Positions 1-12,171 of a stretch of DNA of 64,000 nt are shown here, one piece after another. Position numbers and translations under genes: made by a program. A model generated the notes under the pieces. The model was not told where the DNA came from, searched no databases, and saw nothing but the letters and a program-made list of their open reading frames with translations. The stretch spans positions 3,630,001 through 3,694,000 of the forward strand of contig NZ_OX458333.1 of NCBI RefSeq assembly GCF_949769195.1. Direction: 5' to 3'. The stretch is from Methylocaldum szegediense. GTDB taxonomy: Bacteria > Pseudomonadota > Gammaproteobacteria > Methylococcales > Methylococcaceae. Every line of letters begins with the position of its first letter. Positions within the stretch are counted from its first letter, which is position 1.

Positions 1-2361
<2,361 letters not shown>

Positions 2362-2455
2362 TATAACACCCAAACCGTTTGGGTGACGACACCCAACGCC
2401 GTGTACATTGTCCGAGGAAAGAGCGAAAAACAACAGCTCACCTCATAACCCGTTT

Positions 2456-2572
2456 TGCCTGGTGGCCAAAGCGAGCGGGAACCACCCGATCCCATCCCGA
2501 CCTCGGAAGTGAAACCGCTCAGCGCCGATGATAGTGCAGTTCCCTGTGCGAAAGTAGGTCACCGCCAGGCAC
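2456..2572 (+). rRNA. rrf: 5S ribosomal RNA
   Basis: The ends GCCTGG and CCAGGC pair to form the terminal stem, and the interior has the typical CCCATCCCGACCTCGGAAG and GAAAGTAGGTCACCGCCAGG blocks. It follows the 23S gene after a spacer of about 95 nt, so it is the last gene of a standard rrn operon. Ends are good to about 2 nt. Confidence 0.95.
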
Positions 2573-2589
2573 CCTATCCCCTAATAAGC

Positions 2590-2623
2590 GCCCCGCACAT
2601 CCAAAGCGGGGCTTTTCATTTTT
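2590..2623 (+). terminator. rho-independent terminator of the rrn operon
   Basis: GCCCCGC and GCGGGGC form a perfect 7-bp stem around a 9-nt loop, followed by TTTTCATTTTT. It sits 18 nt after the 5S gene. Confidence 0.9.
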
Positions 2624-2671
2624 AGAAGAACCCCACCACTATCGGCCTCATAGGCATCGAGCAGCGATATC

Positions 2672-2700
2672 ATCAAGGACCGAATTGAATCCAGTATAAT
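2672..2700 (+). promoter_or_regulatory. possible sigma-70 promoter for hrpA
   Basis: A perfect -10 box TATAAT ends at 2700, 65 nt before the hrpA start. The -35 region (around ATCATC) is poor, so this is suggestive only. Confidence 0.3.
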
Positions 2701-2765
2701 CTCGCGCCTACCGCCGTTTTTTCTTTTGGAAATATTCTGCTAAAACGAATCAATTTTTCCTTTTT

Positions 2766-5700
2766 ATGCAGGATATTCTTGACCAAATCGAAGGAAATCT
2801 CGATCTCTGTCTCCGCAAAGATCGCTATCATCTGAGTAAGAGACTTTCTCAGCTACGAGCCGAGATGCGCCGCGGCCAGTTGGCTGCCGATCGGTTGCAG
2901 TCGCTACAGGAAGCAGTCAGCCAGTCTATGGCGAAAAGGCAGCTTCGAGCGGAGAGCGTTCCAGAGCTGGATTATCCGCTAGAGCTGCCAGTCGTTGAAA
3001 AAAAAGACGAGATTCTCGAGAAAATCCGTAATCATCAGGTGGTCGTTGTTTGCGGAGAAACGGGCTCTGGCAAGACGACCCAATTGCCAAAAATCTGTCT
3101 CGAGGCTGGCCGTGGTGTTTCTGGTTATATAGGCCACACACAACCCCGTCGTATTGCGGCACGAACCGTTGCCGCTCGGATTGCCGAAGAGCTCAAACAG
3201 CCTTTAGGGCAGGCGGTGGGTTATAAGGTTCGATTTCAAGATCAGACCCGGCCGGAAAGCCTGATCAAACTCATGACCGACGGCATCCTGCTGGCGGAAA
3301 TTCAGCACGATCGCTTTCTCGAGCAATACGACACCTTAATCGTGGATGAGGCGCATGAGCGGAGCCTCAATATCGATTTCCTGTTGGGCTATCTCAAATG
3401 GCTGCTGCCCAAGCGTAAAGATCTGAAGCTCATCATTACTTCCGCCACGATCGAGCCAGAACGTTTCGCTCGGCATTTTGGGAACGCCCCGATTATCAAT
3501 GTTTCGGGACGCACCTATCCGGTGGAGATTCGTTACCGGCCGGTTGAAGTCGAGGAGGGCGATGAGACCGACCATGCCGAACAGATGGCGATTGTTAACG
3601 CCGTGGATGAGTTGTGGCGTGAGCAGCCTGGGGATATTCTCATCTTTCTCAGCGGTGAGCGCGAAATCCGCGAGACCGCCGAGTCGCTACGTAAGCACCA
3701 CCCGTCAAACTGCGAAATTCTGCCGCTGTACTCGCGCCTGTCTCAATCCGAGCAGGAACGAGTATTCAGACCTTCAGGCATGCGTCGCATTGTGCTCGCG
3801 ACCAACGTCGCAGAAACGTCGCTCACCGTGCCCGGAATACGCTCGGTGATTGATACGGGGTACGCCCGTATCAGTCGGTATAGCCATCGCAGCAAATTGC
3901 AACGCTTGCCAATCGAGAAGATTTCCCAAGCCTCGGCTAATCAGCGCTCCGGCCGCTGCGGACGAGTGGGCCCCGGGATTGCTATCCGCTTATATTCCGA
4001 ACAGGATTATCTGAATCGGCCGGAATTCACCGACCCGGAAATACTCCGTACCAACTTGGCGGCGGTCATTCTGCAAATGCACGCTCTCAAGTTGGGTGAT
4101 ATTTCAAACTTTCCCTTTGTAGAACCGCCCGACGCCCGGCTGATCCGCGACGGTCTTCGGACCTTGCAGGAGGTCAATGCGCTGGATGATCGCGGACAGA
4201 TCACCGATATCGGTCGCAAGCTCGCAAAGCTGCCGGTGGACCCGAGGCTCGGGCGTATGCTTTTGGCAGGAGCGGAAGAACATTGCCTGAGCGAAGTCGC
4301 TATTATCGTCGCTGCCCTGAGTGTGCCCGATCCACGCGAGCGCCCTGCCGACAAGGCTTCGAATGCCGATCAGAAACATGCCCGTTTCCGGGATGACAAT
4401 TCGGATTTTCTGTCCTTCCTGAAGCTATGGACCGAGTACGAGGAACAGAAGAAGTACTTGTCGAAATCCAAGCTGCGTCAGTGGTGTCGCGAGAATTTCC
4501 TATCCTATGTGCGGATGACAGAGTGGCACGACATTCACGGGCAGATCATGGAAGTGCTGAAGGGGGAACTGGACCTGAAGCTGAACCAGGTGCCTGGCGA
4601 ATACGGCGAAATTCATAGGGCGCTCCTTTCGGGTCTTCTGTCTAATGTCTGTCTCAAGCAAGAGCAGAACGAATACGTTGGAGCGCGTGGAACCAAGTTG
4701 TTCATTCATCCTGGCTCCTTTTTGTTTAAGGTCAAGCCCAAATGGATCATGGCGGCCGAGCAAGTGGAAACCACTAAGGTCTACGCCCGTACGGTAGCTA
4801 AGATAGAGCCGGAATGGATAGAAAAGGTGGGGGCTCATCTCGTTAAGCACCAACACTACGATCCGCATTGGGAGCGCAAGACAGCTCGCGCCGCGGTGTA
4901 TGAGCGCACTACGTTGTTCGGACTCATTGTTCAAGCGGGGCGAAAGATTCCGTATGAAAGGATCAATCCACAAGGGGCGAGAGACATGTTTATCCGTCAC
5001 GCCCTTGTGCACATGGATTACGACAGCAAGGCACCGTTCTTCCTGCACAATTTGAAACTACTGGAGGAAGCGGATTATCTTCAGCACAAGGGACGGCGAG
5101 CCGATCTGCTGGTGGACGAGGATTGGCTGTTCCGCTGGTTTGACGAACGTATTCCGCAGGATGTAGTCAACGGCGTTACCTTCGAGCGCTGGCGTAAGTC
5201 CATTGAAGCCCGTGAGCCCGATCTTCTCAAGCTCAGCCGGGCCGACATTACCACAAAGGAAGCCGCTTCGCTGGACGCTAAGAATTTTCCCGATCATTTT
5301 CAGGTAGGTCCTTTGCGGTTCCAGCTGCAGTACCGCTTCGAACCGGGACATGAGGACGACGGCGTCACGGTCATTGTGCCGCTGCATCTTTTGAACCAGC
5401 TTGATCCTGAGCCGTTCCGCTGGTTGGTTCCAGGGCTACTCAGGGAGAAAACCGTCGCTCTGATCAAATCTTTGCCCAAGACTTTGCGTATCCATTTCGT
5501 GCCGGCATCGGACCATGCCGAACGCGTGTTGCCCATGCTCGACTATGGACGCGGTTCTTTCTACGCGCAGCTTTCTTCGGCTTTGAAAAAAACCGGCGGT
5601 ATTGCCGTATCACCCGACTCTTTCCGAGAAGACGTACTTCCGCCGCACTTGCGCATGAATTTCGCCGTTGTCGACGAATTTAACACTGTCATCGATCGTT

Positions 5701-6671
5701 CCCGCGATCTGAGAGAGCTCAAAGCTCGCCATTCTGCTGATGCCGGTAAGAATTTTCAGCAGTTGGCGGGACGGGCCTATCTTCATACTGGCTGCAAGAG
5801 TTGGACTTTCGGCGAATTGCCTCGCTGTTTCGACGGCCAGTACGACGGCCAGACGATCTTTGGCTTTCCGGCGGTGGTCGACGAGGGCGAAACGGTGGGC
5901 GTTAGGGTGTTCGATACCCCGGAAGAAGCGGCGTGTCAGCATGAACTAGGCCTTATCAGGCTGTTCCGTTTCGCTTTGGCGAAAGAACTGAAGTATCTGA
6001 AAAAGAATCTGGCGGTAAATGCATCGTCAGAACTTTGGTATCGGCAGTTGCCAGCTCACCCTTTCCTCTATTCTGAGTTAAAGACCGGGCGTGAACTGCG
6101 CGAGGATCTTCTGAATAGGCTTATGGGCGCATTGTTCCTGGAGGGACAGCCGGATATTCGCAGCGCCGAGCAGTTCGAAAAGCGGCTTAAAGATCAGAGA
6201 GCCGAATTGGTCCTAAAAGCAGACGAAATGGCGCGTATGGCTCAAACCATATTTCAACTGTACAGTGAGGTACAGGCGAAACTGAAGTCGCTGCCCGCTG
6301 GTCCGACTAAGCAGGATGTACTGGAACATTTGAGATTGCTCGTTTATGCAGGATTCTGGGTTACCACCCCGTATCCGCAAATCCGGGAAATGCCCCGCTA
6401 TCTCAAGGCTGTGTTACACCGTTTGGAGAAAGCCACTCAAGATCCGCTGCGCGACCGAAAGCAATACGGCGAGCTTGCGCCCTTCTGGGGACGCTATTGG
6501 AACGCCGTGAAAGCGGCCAAAGGACAGCGCCTTGCCCCTGAGCGTGAAACCTATCGCTGGAGCTTGGAAGAATTCCGTGTCTCCCTTTTCGCTCAAATGC
6601 TCAAGACGGCCTACCCAGTATCCGCAAAGCGGTTGGAAGAAGCGTGGAAACAACTGGGCTTTCAAGGCTGA
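2766..6671 (+). CDS. hrpA: ATP-dependent RNA helicase HrpA (DEAH box)
   Basis: A 1301-aa DEAH-box RNA helicase, the usual length for bacterial HrpA. Visible motifs: Walker A GETGSGKTTQ at residues 97-106, the DEAH box (VDEAHERS, about 193-200), ITSATIEP (motif III), and QRSGRCGRVGPG (motif VI). The long C-terminal part matches the HrpA-specific region including the OB-fold/DUF3418 segment. In E. coli HrpA is a cytosolic helicase implicated in mRNA processing and rescue of stalled ribosomes. The ATG at 2766 is preceded by a T-rich stretch without a good Shine-Dalgarno site, so translation may be weak or the start slightly different. It stands alone, with a 170-bp gap to purT. Confidence 0.95.
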   Translation: MQDILDQIEGNLDLCLRKDRYHLSKRLSQLRAEMRRGQLAADRLQSLQEAVSQSMAKRQLRAESVPELDYPLELPVVEKKDEILEKIRNHQVVVVCGETGSGKTTQLPKICLEAGRGVSGYIGHTQPRRIAARTVAARIAEELKQPLGQAVGYKVRFQDQTRPESLIKLMTDGILLAEIQHDRFLEQYDTLIVDEAHERSLNIDFLLGYLKWLLPKRKDLKLIITSATIEPERFARHFGNAPIINVSGRTYPVEIRYRPVEVEEGDETDHAEQMAIVNAVDELWREQPGDILIFLSGEREIRETAESLRKHHPSNCEILPLYSRLSQSEQERVFRPSGMRRIVLATNVAETSLTVPGIRSVIDTGYARISRYSHRSKLQRLPIEKISQASANQRSGRCGRVGPGIAIRLYSEQDYLNRPEFTDPEILRTNLAAVILQMHALKLGDISNFPFVEPPDARLIRDGLRTLQEVNALDDRGQITDIGRKLAKLPVDPRLGRMLLAGAEEHCLSEVAIIVAALSVPDPRERPADKASNADQKHARFRDDNSDFLSFLKLWTEYEEQKKYLSKSKLRQWCRENFLSYVRMTEWHDIHGQIMEVLKGELDLKLNQVPGEYGEIHRALLSGLLSNVCLKQEQNEYVGARGTKLFIHPGSFLFKVKPKWIMAAEQVETTKVYARTVAKIEPEWIEKVGAHLVKHQHYDPHWERKTARAAVYERTTLFGLIVQAGRKIPYERINPQGARDMFIRHALVHMDYDSKAPFFLHNLKLLEEADYLQHKGRRADLLVDEDWLFRWFDERIPQDVVNGVTFERWRKSIEAREPDLLKLSRADITTKEAASLDAKNFPDHFQVGPLRFQLQYRFEPGHEDDGVTVIVPLHLLNQLDPEPFRWLVPGLLREKTVALIKSLPKTLRIHFVPASDHAERVLPMLDYGRGSFYAQLSSALKKTGGIAVSPDSFREDVLPPHLRMNFAVVDEFNTVIDRSRDLRELKARHSADAGKNFQQLAGRAYLHTGCKSWTFGELPRCFDGQYDGQTIFGFPAVVDEGETVGVRVFDTPEEAACQHELGLIRLFRFALAKELKYLKKNLAVNASSELWYRQLPAHPFLYSELKTGRELREDLLNRLMGALFLEGQPDIRSAEQFEKRLKDQRAELVLKADEMARMAQTIFQLYSEVQAKLKSLPAGPTKQDVLEHLRLLVYAGFWVTTPYPQIREMPRYLKAVLHRLEKATQDPLRDRKQYGELAPFWGRYWNAVKAAKGQRLAPERETYRWSLEEFRVSLFAQMLKTAYPVSAKRLEEAWKQLGFQG

Positions 6672-6844
6672 GATTTGAGTTGTAGAGCCCTTCGAGGCGA
6701 CAAGGGGGCTCGAGTCCGTGGCGATCTTTGGGTTCGGGTGGCTCGGAGGGTGTGAGTATTCGTGGCTGAGATTAGAATGGCGAAGAATAGGCTCGATAGC
6801 TAAGGGCGCATATCGGGGTGATCATTCAGCGAGAGGAGCCAGTT

Positions 6845-8041
6845 ATGAAAATCGGTACCGCACTTACACGTAGCGCCACCCGTGTCATGCTTCTTGGTGC
6901 CGGCGAGCTCGGCAAGGAAGTCGCTATTGCCTTGCAACGTTATGGCGTTGAAGTCGTGGCCGTGGATCGTTATCCCAATGCGCCTGCCCAGCACGTGTCG
7001 CACTGTGCCCACGTCATCGACATGATGGATGGCGACGATGTGAAACGGCTCGTTGAGATGGAGAAACCGGATATCATCGTTCCGGAGCTTGAAGCGATCG
7101 CAACCGACGCTTTGGCGGAGATTGAGCGCGCTGGAAACGTAGTCGTCATTCCCAATGCGCGCGCCGTCGATTTGACGATGAACCGTGAAAAGATTCGTCG
7201 TCTGGCCGCAGAAGAACTCGGGTTGCCTACTTCGTCCTACGCTTTTGCCGATTCTTTGGAATCGCTGAGAAAGGTCGTTTCGTCGGTCGGTTATCCCTGT
7301 TTCGTGAAGCCTGTCATGTCATCTTCGGGTAAAGGGCAATTCTTGCTGCGAAGCGAAGCTGACTTAGAAAAAGCTTGGGAGCACACACAGTCGGAAGGGC
7401 GAGTAAGGGATGGCAAAGTCATCGTAGAGGCAAAGATTGAGTTTGACTACGAAATTACGTTGCTTACGGTGCGAGCAAGGAACGGGCGCTCCGGAGAAGA
7501 AACCTATTTTTGCGAGCCAATTGGCCACCGACAAGAGTTCGGCGATTACGTCGAAAGCTGGCAGCCGCAACCCATGAGCAAAACTGCCCAGGAGGAGGCC
7601 AAACGTATCGCAAAGACGATAACGGAGAATTTGGGCGGATGTGGCGTTTTTGGCGTAGAGCTGTTTGTCAAAGGGGATCAAGTCTGGTTCAGCGAGGTGA
7701 GTCCGAGACCTCACGATACCGGCATGGTGACCATGATTACCCAGGAGCAGAGCGAGTTCGAGCTGCACGCGAGAGCCATACTAGGATTTCCTGTATCGAC
7801 CCGTCTTCGAGATCCGGGAGCCAGTGCCGTGATCTATGGCCAGGTCGAAGGCGAAGGCCTAGCATTCGAGGGCGTTGATGATGCGCTTGCCGTTCCCGAA
7901 ACCGAGATTCGGCTGTTCGGCAAGCCGATTTCATATCCACGCCGTCGAGTCGGTGTGGCTTTAGCCGCAGGTCGCTCCGTCGAAGAAGCGCGGGAACGAG
8001 CGAGAACCGCGGCAGGGCTGGTCAAGCCCGTGATCGGTTAG
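6845..8041 (+). CDS. purT: formate-dependent phosphoribosylglycinamide formyltransferase PurT
   Basis: A 398-aa ATP-grasp enzyme that makes formyl-GAR from GAR, formate and ATP in purine synthesis, without a folate cofactor. It aligns throughout with E. coli PurT from memory: the N-terminal nucleotide-fold segment [35 protein letters not shown], the ATP-grasp loop [26 protein letters not shown], and the metal site [14 protein letters not shown]. The ATG at 6845 is chosen because GAGAGGAG lies just upstream and the N-terminus MKIGTAL fits the family; the frame is open further upstream to 6818. A formate-using step fits a one-carbon-metabolising cell, but that link is inference. Confidence 0.95.
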   Translation: MKIGTALTRSATRVMLLGAGELGKEVAIALQRYGVEVVAVDRYPNAPAQHVSHCAHVIDMMDGDDVKRLVEMEKPDIIVPELEAIATDALAEIERAGNVVVIPNARAVDLTMNREKIRRLAAEELGLPTSSYAFADSLESLRKVVSSVGYPCFVKPVMSSSGKGQFLLRSEADLEKAWEHTQSEGRVRDGKVIVEAKIEFDYEITLLTVRARNGRSGEETYFCEPIGHRQEFGDYVESWQPQPMSKTAQEEAKRIAKTITENLGGCGVFGVELFVKGDQVWFSEVSPRPHDTGMVTMITQEQSEFELHARAILGFPVSTRLRDPGASAVIYGQVEGEGLAFEGVDDALAVPETEIRLFGKPISYPRRRVGVALAAGRSVEEARERARTAAGLVKPVIG

Positions 8042-8187
8042 GAAACTCGTGTTCTGACGGGCGTTTTGTATCGTCGGCGCGAAAGTGTGAGCCGGTTCGC
8101 AGAATGACATCCGTCAATTGAAAAAAAGCAGATTCGTGCAAAACTTTTCGTCTGTCGACATAGCGACGGTCAACAGGCGGAAAGACG

Positions 8188-8799
8188 ATGTTCAGACCAA
8201 TTGATAAATGCGGGCTGGCATTTTTATTCTTTCTTTTTTCGAATTCGGTCGGTGCAGATGTTTACAAATATGTTGATAGCACCGGACACGTTTTCTACAC
8301 GGATAATCCGAAGCACTCAGGATATCGATTGATTATCAAGACGCCGACTGCGTCATCTCCCTTTTCGTCTTCGAGAACATGGCGGTTGGGAACGCGATTT
8401 CCAAAGAGGAACCGCAGTCAATTCGACCCCTTGATTGAAGCGGCAGCCAACAAATACAGCCTTGATCCCGCATTACTGCATGCCGTCATTCGTGCGGAAT
8501 CCGCCTACAATCCCGCGGCTGTGTCTCCTAAGGGCGCTGTCGGTCTGATGCAGCTTATGCCGGAAACCGCTGCCCGTTTCGGCGTTCGCGATCGTTACAA
8601 TCCGAGTGAAAACATAGAGGCGGGAGCGAGGTATCTGAGGCAATTGATCAACATGTTTCAGTCAGACATACGACTGGCGGTGGCGGCCTACAATGCTGGG
8701 GAAAAAAATGTCATCAAATATGGCAACAAGATTCCTCCGTTTCAGGAAACTCAGGCCTACGTAACACGGGTTCTCAATTACTACAACCGCATGAATTGA
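8188..8799 (+). CDS. lytic transglycosylase (SLT domain) with N-terminal DUF4124
   Basis: A 203-aa secreted protein. Residues 1-23 form a signal peptide (hydrophobic AFLFFLFSNSVGA). Next comes a short DUF4124-type segment (DVYKYVDSTGHVFYTDNP), common in envelope proteins. The C-terminal half is a Slt/MltC-type transglycosylase domain: catalytic Glu at about 104 in AESAYNP, then GAVGLMQLMPETA, NIEAGARYL and AVAAYNAGE. It should cleave peptidoglycan glycan strands in the periplasm, giving anhydromuropeptides. The stop overlaps the start of the HDOD gene, so the two are probably co-translated. Confidence 0.88.
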   Translation: MFRPIDKCGLAFLFFLFSNSVGADVYKYVDSTGHVFYTDNPKHSGYRLIIKTPTASSPFSSSRTWRLGTRFPKRNRSQFDPLIEAAANKYSLDPALLHAVIRAESAYNPAAVSPKGAVGLMQLMPETAARFGVRDRYNPSENIEAGARYLRQLINMFQSDIRLAVAAYNAGEKNVIKYGNKIPPFQETQAYVTRVLNYYNRMN

Positions 8800-9668
8800 T
8801 GCCCATCGCCGAAACACCCGAAACCCTTGTGATGGGGATGCCTCAGTTGGTATCCCCGTCGGTCGCAGTGGCGCGGGTTTGGGCCATTCTCGAACGTGAC
8901 GATTTCAACTTTGCCGAGATTGCCGAGGCAATCGGTCAGGATCCGGCACTTACCGCACGATTATTGAAGATAGTCAACAGTGCGTTTTACAACTTGCCGG
9001 TCCGTATCGAGACCATTACACGTGCGGTCGGGCTGGTTGGTGCCGATACGCTGTACAGTTTGGCGCTGACCACTTCCGTCATCCACAGCTTTCGCAAAAT
9101 CCCGACGTGTTTGGTCAATATGAATGATTTTTGGTTGAACAGCCTTTATTGCGGCGTGATTTCGCGTCTATTGGCCAAGGAAGCCTCTGTCCTGCACAGC
9201 GAACGCTTGTTTGTTGCGGGCCTGTTACATCGCATCGGTGCGCTGATTATCTATTTGCGTTTGCCCGACAAGGCGCGGGAAATTCTGTTGGCTGCCGCTG
9301 GCGACGATCGGTTGATCCCGGGATTGGAAAAAGATCGGCTCGGTTTTACTTATGCGGAGATCGGGGCGGAACTGGCCAAGGCCTGGAAACTGCCAGAGGC
9401 TTTGCAGGAAGCGATTCGTTGGCATCTCGAGCCTGAATTGGCCGAAACTCACCGCTTGGAAGCCAGTCTGTTATATCTTGCGAATCGACTAAAAACCGTG
9501 GCATTACTCGGCTTTCCGGCCGACGACGTGATTCGGGCGATACCGGACGAGGTTGCCGTTACGACACGTTTGGACGAAGGCCAAATAATGAAGGTGATGG
9601 CCCTAGCGTCCGAACAATTCAGCGAAACGGCCGCCGTATTCATGCCAGGTGTTTATCTGCAGCATTGA
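8799..9668 (+). CDS. HDOD domain signal-transduction protein
   Basis: A 289-aa cytosolic protein with an HDOD domain covering most of its length: MPQLVSPSVAVARVWAIL, IAEAIGQDPALTARLLKIVN, ITRAVGLVGADTLYSLAL, and FVAGLLHRIGALIIY. HDOD proteins resemble HD-domain phosphohydrolases but usually lack full metal ligands and act as signalling scaffolds; no output domain is attached here. The ATG at 8799 shares one base with the TGA of the transglycosylase gene. A TTG one codon earlier is an alternative start. The specific role is not known. Confidence 0.82.
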   Translation: MPIAETPETLVMGMPQLVSPSVAVARVWAILERDDFNFAEIAEAIGQDPALTARLLKIVNSAFYNLPVRIETITRAVGLVGADTLYSLALTTSVIHSFRKIPTCLVNMNDFWLNSLYCGVISRLLAKEASVLHSERLFVAGLLHRIGALIIYLRLPDKAREILLAAAGDDRLIPGLEKDRLGFTYAEIGAELAKAWKLPEALQEAIRWHLEPELAETHRLEASLLYLANRLKTVALLGFPADDVIRAIPDEVAVTTRLDEGQIMKVMALASEQFSETAAVFMPGVYLQH

Positions 9669-9673
9669 TCCGT

Positions 9674-10252
9674 TTAAACTACCCGTATTCCGAAGCTCGT
9701 GAGCAGGCGAGCAAGTCGTATTAGCGGTAGCCCAACCAGCGCATTGGGATCTTCGCCTTCGAACTTTTCAAATAGCACGATACCCAAGCCCTCCGATTTA
9801 AACCCACCGGCACAGTCAAAAGGTCGTTCGCGATCGACATAACGTTCAATTTCCCGATCATCCAGTGATCGAAAGTAGACCGCGCAACGGTCGATATCCG
9901 TTTTCATTTCTCCAGTGGTCGTGTGCAACACGGATACGGCGGTGTAAAAGGCGACACGTTGTCCCGAAGACTCGCGAAGTTGCCGAATGGCGTTGTCGCG
10001 CGTCATCGGCTTTACTAATTGCCTTCCGTTCAGAACGGCGACTTGATCCGAGCCGATAATCAGGCTTTCGGGAAAGCGAGGTGCCGCCGCCGCGGCCTTC
10101 TCCTTCGCGAGTCGCAGTGCCTGGTTATCGGGACTTTCATCAAAACCGGGCGTTTCGACAACTCGAGGAGAGACTGCCTCGAATTCGAGCCCCAGCTTTT
10201 TCAACAAGTCTTGGCGATAGGTGGAGCTGGAAGCCAGAACAATTTTTGTCAT
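9674..10252 (-). CDS. yceF: Maf-family nucleotide pyrophosphatase, YceF type (7-methyl-GTP)
   Basis: A 192-aa Maf/HAM1-like hydrolase. It starts with the family signature LASSSTYRQDLLKKLGL, followed by SPDNQALRLAKEKA, IIGSDQVAV, the GQRVAFYT segment and PFDCAGGFKSEGLGI. YceF removes modified nucleotides such as m7GTP by pyrophosphate release. It is convergent with the HDOD gene (6-nt gap) and divergent from yceD, the same arrangement as in E. coli, which supports the YceF rather than the YhdE subgroup. Confidence 0.88.
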   Translation of the reverse strand: MTKIVLASSSTYRQDLLKKLGLEFEAVSPRVVETPGFDESPDNQALRLAKEKAAAAAPRFPESLIIGSDQVAVLNGRQLVKPMTRDNAIRQLRESSGQRVAFYTAVSVLHTTTGEMKTDIDRCAVYFRSLDDREIERYVDRERPFDCAGGFKSEGLGIVLFEKFEGEDPNALVGLPLIRLARLLTSFGIRVV

Positions 10253-10309
10253 GGAGTCGGATTTGAGTTAAAGATTTGAGCGGTCGAAAGAGGTATACGT
10301 GAAGCTATT

Positions 10310-10339
10310 TTGACACCTTTTCACATTTCTCGATATCAT
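10310..10339 (+). promoter_or_regulatory. sigma-70 promoter for the yceD-rpmF-plsX-fab operon
   Basis: TTGACA at 10310-10315, an 18-nt spacer, and TATCAT at 10334-10339. Predicted transcription starts about 7 nt later, essentially at the yceD ATG (10348), so the message would be almost leaderless. Confidence 0.6.
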
Positions 10340-10347
10340 TGCACGTT

Positions 10348-10845
10348 ATGCTTGACTGTTTGCCAAACTCAATCGATCCGTTAGAGTATGCGGACAAGAG
10401 GCGCAGGATCGTCGGATCGGTGCCTTTGAACGAGATGTCTCGCGTACGGGACATGGTGCTCAATGAGAAAGGCGAGGCAAAAGTCGATCTCGAATTTCGG
10501 AAAGAAGGCCGGCGAGCAGTCGTTTCCGGGTGGGTCGAGGCTGATCTCGAGCTGGAGTGCCAGTGTTGTTTGGAGCCTTTGGACTGGCCGGTACGCAGCA
10601 AAGTACACCTAGGCATCGTCAGTACCATCGATGAAGGAAATCTGTTGCCAGAACCGCTTGAGCCTTTGCTTCTCGATGAAACGGGTATGATCGATCCTGC
10701 GGACATCGTTGCTGACGAATTGGTGTTGGCGATTCCGCCGATTCCCCAACACCCTCAGTGTGCTTTGCCTAAGACGGAAACCGATGCTGAATCCCGCGAG
10801 AATCCTTTCGCCGTATTGGCGCAACTCAAAAATAGTCGACAGTAG
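10348..10845 (+). CDS. yceD: 23S rRNA accumulation protein YceD (DUF177)
   Basis: A 165-aa DUF177 protein: N-terminus MLDCLPNSIDPLEYADKRR, the central LECQCCLEPLDWPV cysteine motif (E. coli has LECQRCGKPF), the acidic IDPADIVADELVLAIPPIPQH segment, and the C-terminal NPFAVLAQLK. In E. coli YceD is needed for normal 23S rRNA accumulation; it is almost always encoded beside rpmF, as here (10-nt gap). The ATG at 10348 is preferred because the N-terminus fits the family; a TTG at 10339 is in frame. No Shine-Dalgarno site is visible upstream. Confidence 0.9.
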   Translation: MLDCLPNSIDPLEYADKRRRIVGSVPLNEMSRVRDMVLNEKGEAKVDLEFRKEGRRAVVSGWVEADLELECQCCLEPLDWPVRSKVHLGIVSTIDEGNLLPEPLEPLLLDETGMIDPADIVADELVLAIPPIPQHPQCALPKTETDAESRENPFAVLAQLKNSRQ

Positions 10846-10855
10846 GAGCTCTTAA

Positions 10856-11047
10856 ATGGCCGTACAGCAAAATCGTAAAACGCGTTCCAAGCGAGGTATG
10901 CGTCGTTCGCATGATGCATTGAAAGCTAAAGCGCTTTCCATTGAACCCACCACAGGCGAAGTCCATCTCCGGCACCATGTCAGCCCGGATGGATATTATC
11001 GCGGGCGCAAAGTGATCACCAGCAAAGAGGAGTCGAGCGAAGAATAG
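10856..11047 (+). CDS. rpmF: 50S ribosomal protein L32
   Basis: A 63-aa basic ribosomal protein with the usual L32 start [20 protein letters not shown], then the [20 protein letters not shown] core. It lacks the zinc-binding cysteines of some L32 forms. AGGAG sits 7 nt before the ATG. It is the second gene of the yceD-rpmF-plsX unit, coupling ribosome and lipid synthesis. Confidence 0.97.
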   Translation: MAVQQNRKTRSKRGMRRSHDALKAKALSIEPTTGEVHLRHHVSPDGYYRGRKVITSKEESSEE

Positions 11048-11142
11048 TTTCGATATCCTGATCGATTCGGGGAGCCGAAGTTTTCGCGATTTCTTTTTGT
11101 TGTTTCTGCTGAGTTTGCCGCTCGATTGATTGAATAATAACT

Positions 11143-12171
11143 ATGAGTAAGAAGCCGACCATCGCTGTGGATGCCATGGGCGGCGATCACGGTCCCGCCG
11201 TGATCGTTCCGGCGGCTCTGGATAGTGTCGAAAGCAATCCTCATTTAAACCTGATTTTCGTGGGTGACGAAGCTGTCTTGAAGCAGCACCTTGGGGCGGC
11301 GTTAACACGCTTCGGCGACCGGCTTCGCATTCATCACGCCTCCGAAACGGTGGAAATGCACGAGTCTCCGGCTAAGGCTCTCCGTAGCAAGAAGGATTCA
11401 TCCATGCGAGTTGCCATTGACCTGGTCAAGAGCGGCCTTGCCGATGCGTGTGTCAGTGCCGGGAATACCGGTGCCTTAATGGCGATCGCAAAATTCGTTC
11501 TCAAAACGATACCAGGGATCGACCGGCCAGCCATTATCTCTGCTGTGCCGTCCATGGGAGGCCATACCCATGTTCTGGATCTCGGAGCTAATGTTGACTG
11601 CTCGGCAGAGCATCTCTATCAATTTGCCGTGATGGGGTACGAGCTCGTTCGCGCAGTGGAGGAAAAGGAGCACCCACGGGTAGGATTGCTGAATATCGGC
11701 GAGGAAGAAATCAAAGGCAACGAACAGGTCAAGGAAGCTGCGAAATTGTTGGCTGACGCCCACATCAATTTTATCGGTTACGTCGAAGGAAACGATCTTT
11801 ACTCGGGGAACGTGGATATCGTCGTGACCGACGGCTTTGTCGGTAATGTGGCGCTCAAAACCAGTGAGGGGCTCGCCAAAATGATCAATCATTCAATCAA
11901 GCAAGCATTCAGCAAGAATTTTTTAACCAAACTGGCCGGCTTGGCAGCTATGCCTGTACTTCGCTCCTTCAAAGAGCAATTTGATCACCGACGCTACAAC
12001 GGAGCCAGTTTGCTGGGACTGCGTGGCATCGTGATCAAGAGTCACGGCAATGCCGACCGTTTGGCCTTCGCAAATGCGATTGGCATCGCTGTCCGGGAGG
12101 TCGAGAAAGCCGTCCCAACTCGTATCGGCGAGCGGATCGCTGAAATTTTCGCCGAGAGGAAAACCGCGTGA
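11143..12171 (+). CDS. plsX: phosphate acyltransferase PlsX
   Basis: A 342-aa enzyme that makes acyl-phosphate from acyl-ACP for phospholipid synthesis. Signature elements are [11 protein letters not shown] at the N-terminus, [43 protein letters not shown] and [16 protein letters not shown]. It acts as a peripheral membrane enzyme with PlsY. There is a 95-bp gap after rpmF, and its TGA overlaps the GTG of fabH by four bases. Confidence 0.96.
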   Translation: MSKKPTIAVDAMGGDHGPAVIVPAALDSVESNPHLNLIFVGDEAVLKQHLGAALTRFGDRLRIHHASETVEMHESPAKALRSKKDSSMRVAIDLVKSGLADACVSAGNTGALMAIAKFVLKTIPGIDRPAIISAVPSMGGHTHVLDLGANVDCSAEHLYQFAVMGYELVRAVEEKEHPRVGLLNIGEEEIKGNEQVKEAAKLLADAHINFIGYVEGNDLYSGNVDIVVTDGFVGNVALKTSEGLAKMINHSIKQAFSKNFLTKLAGLAAMPVLRSFKEQFDHRRYNGASLLGLRGIVIKSHGNADRLAFANAIGIAVREVEKAVPTRIGERIAEIFAERKTA

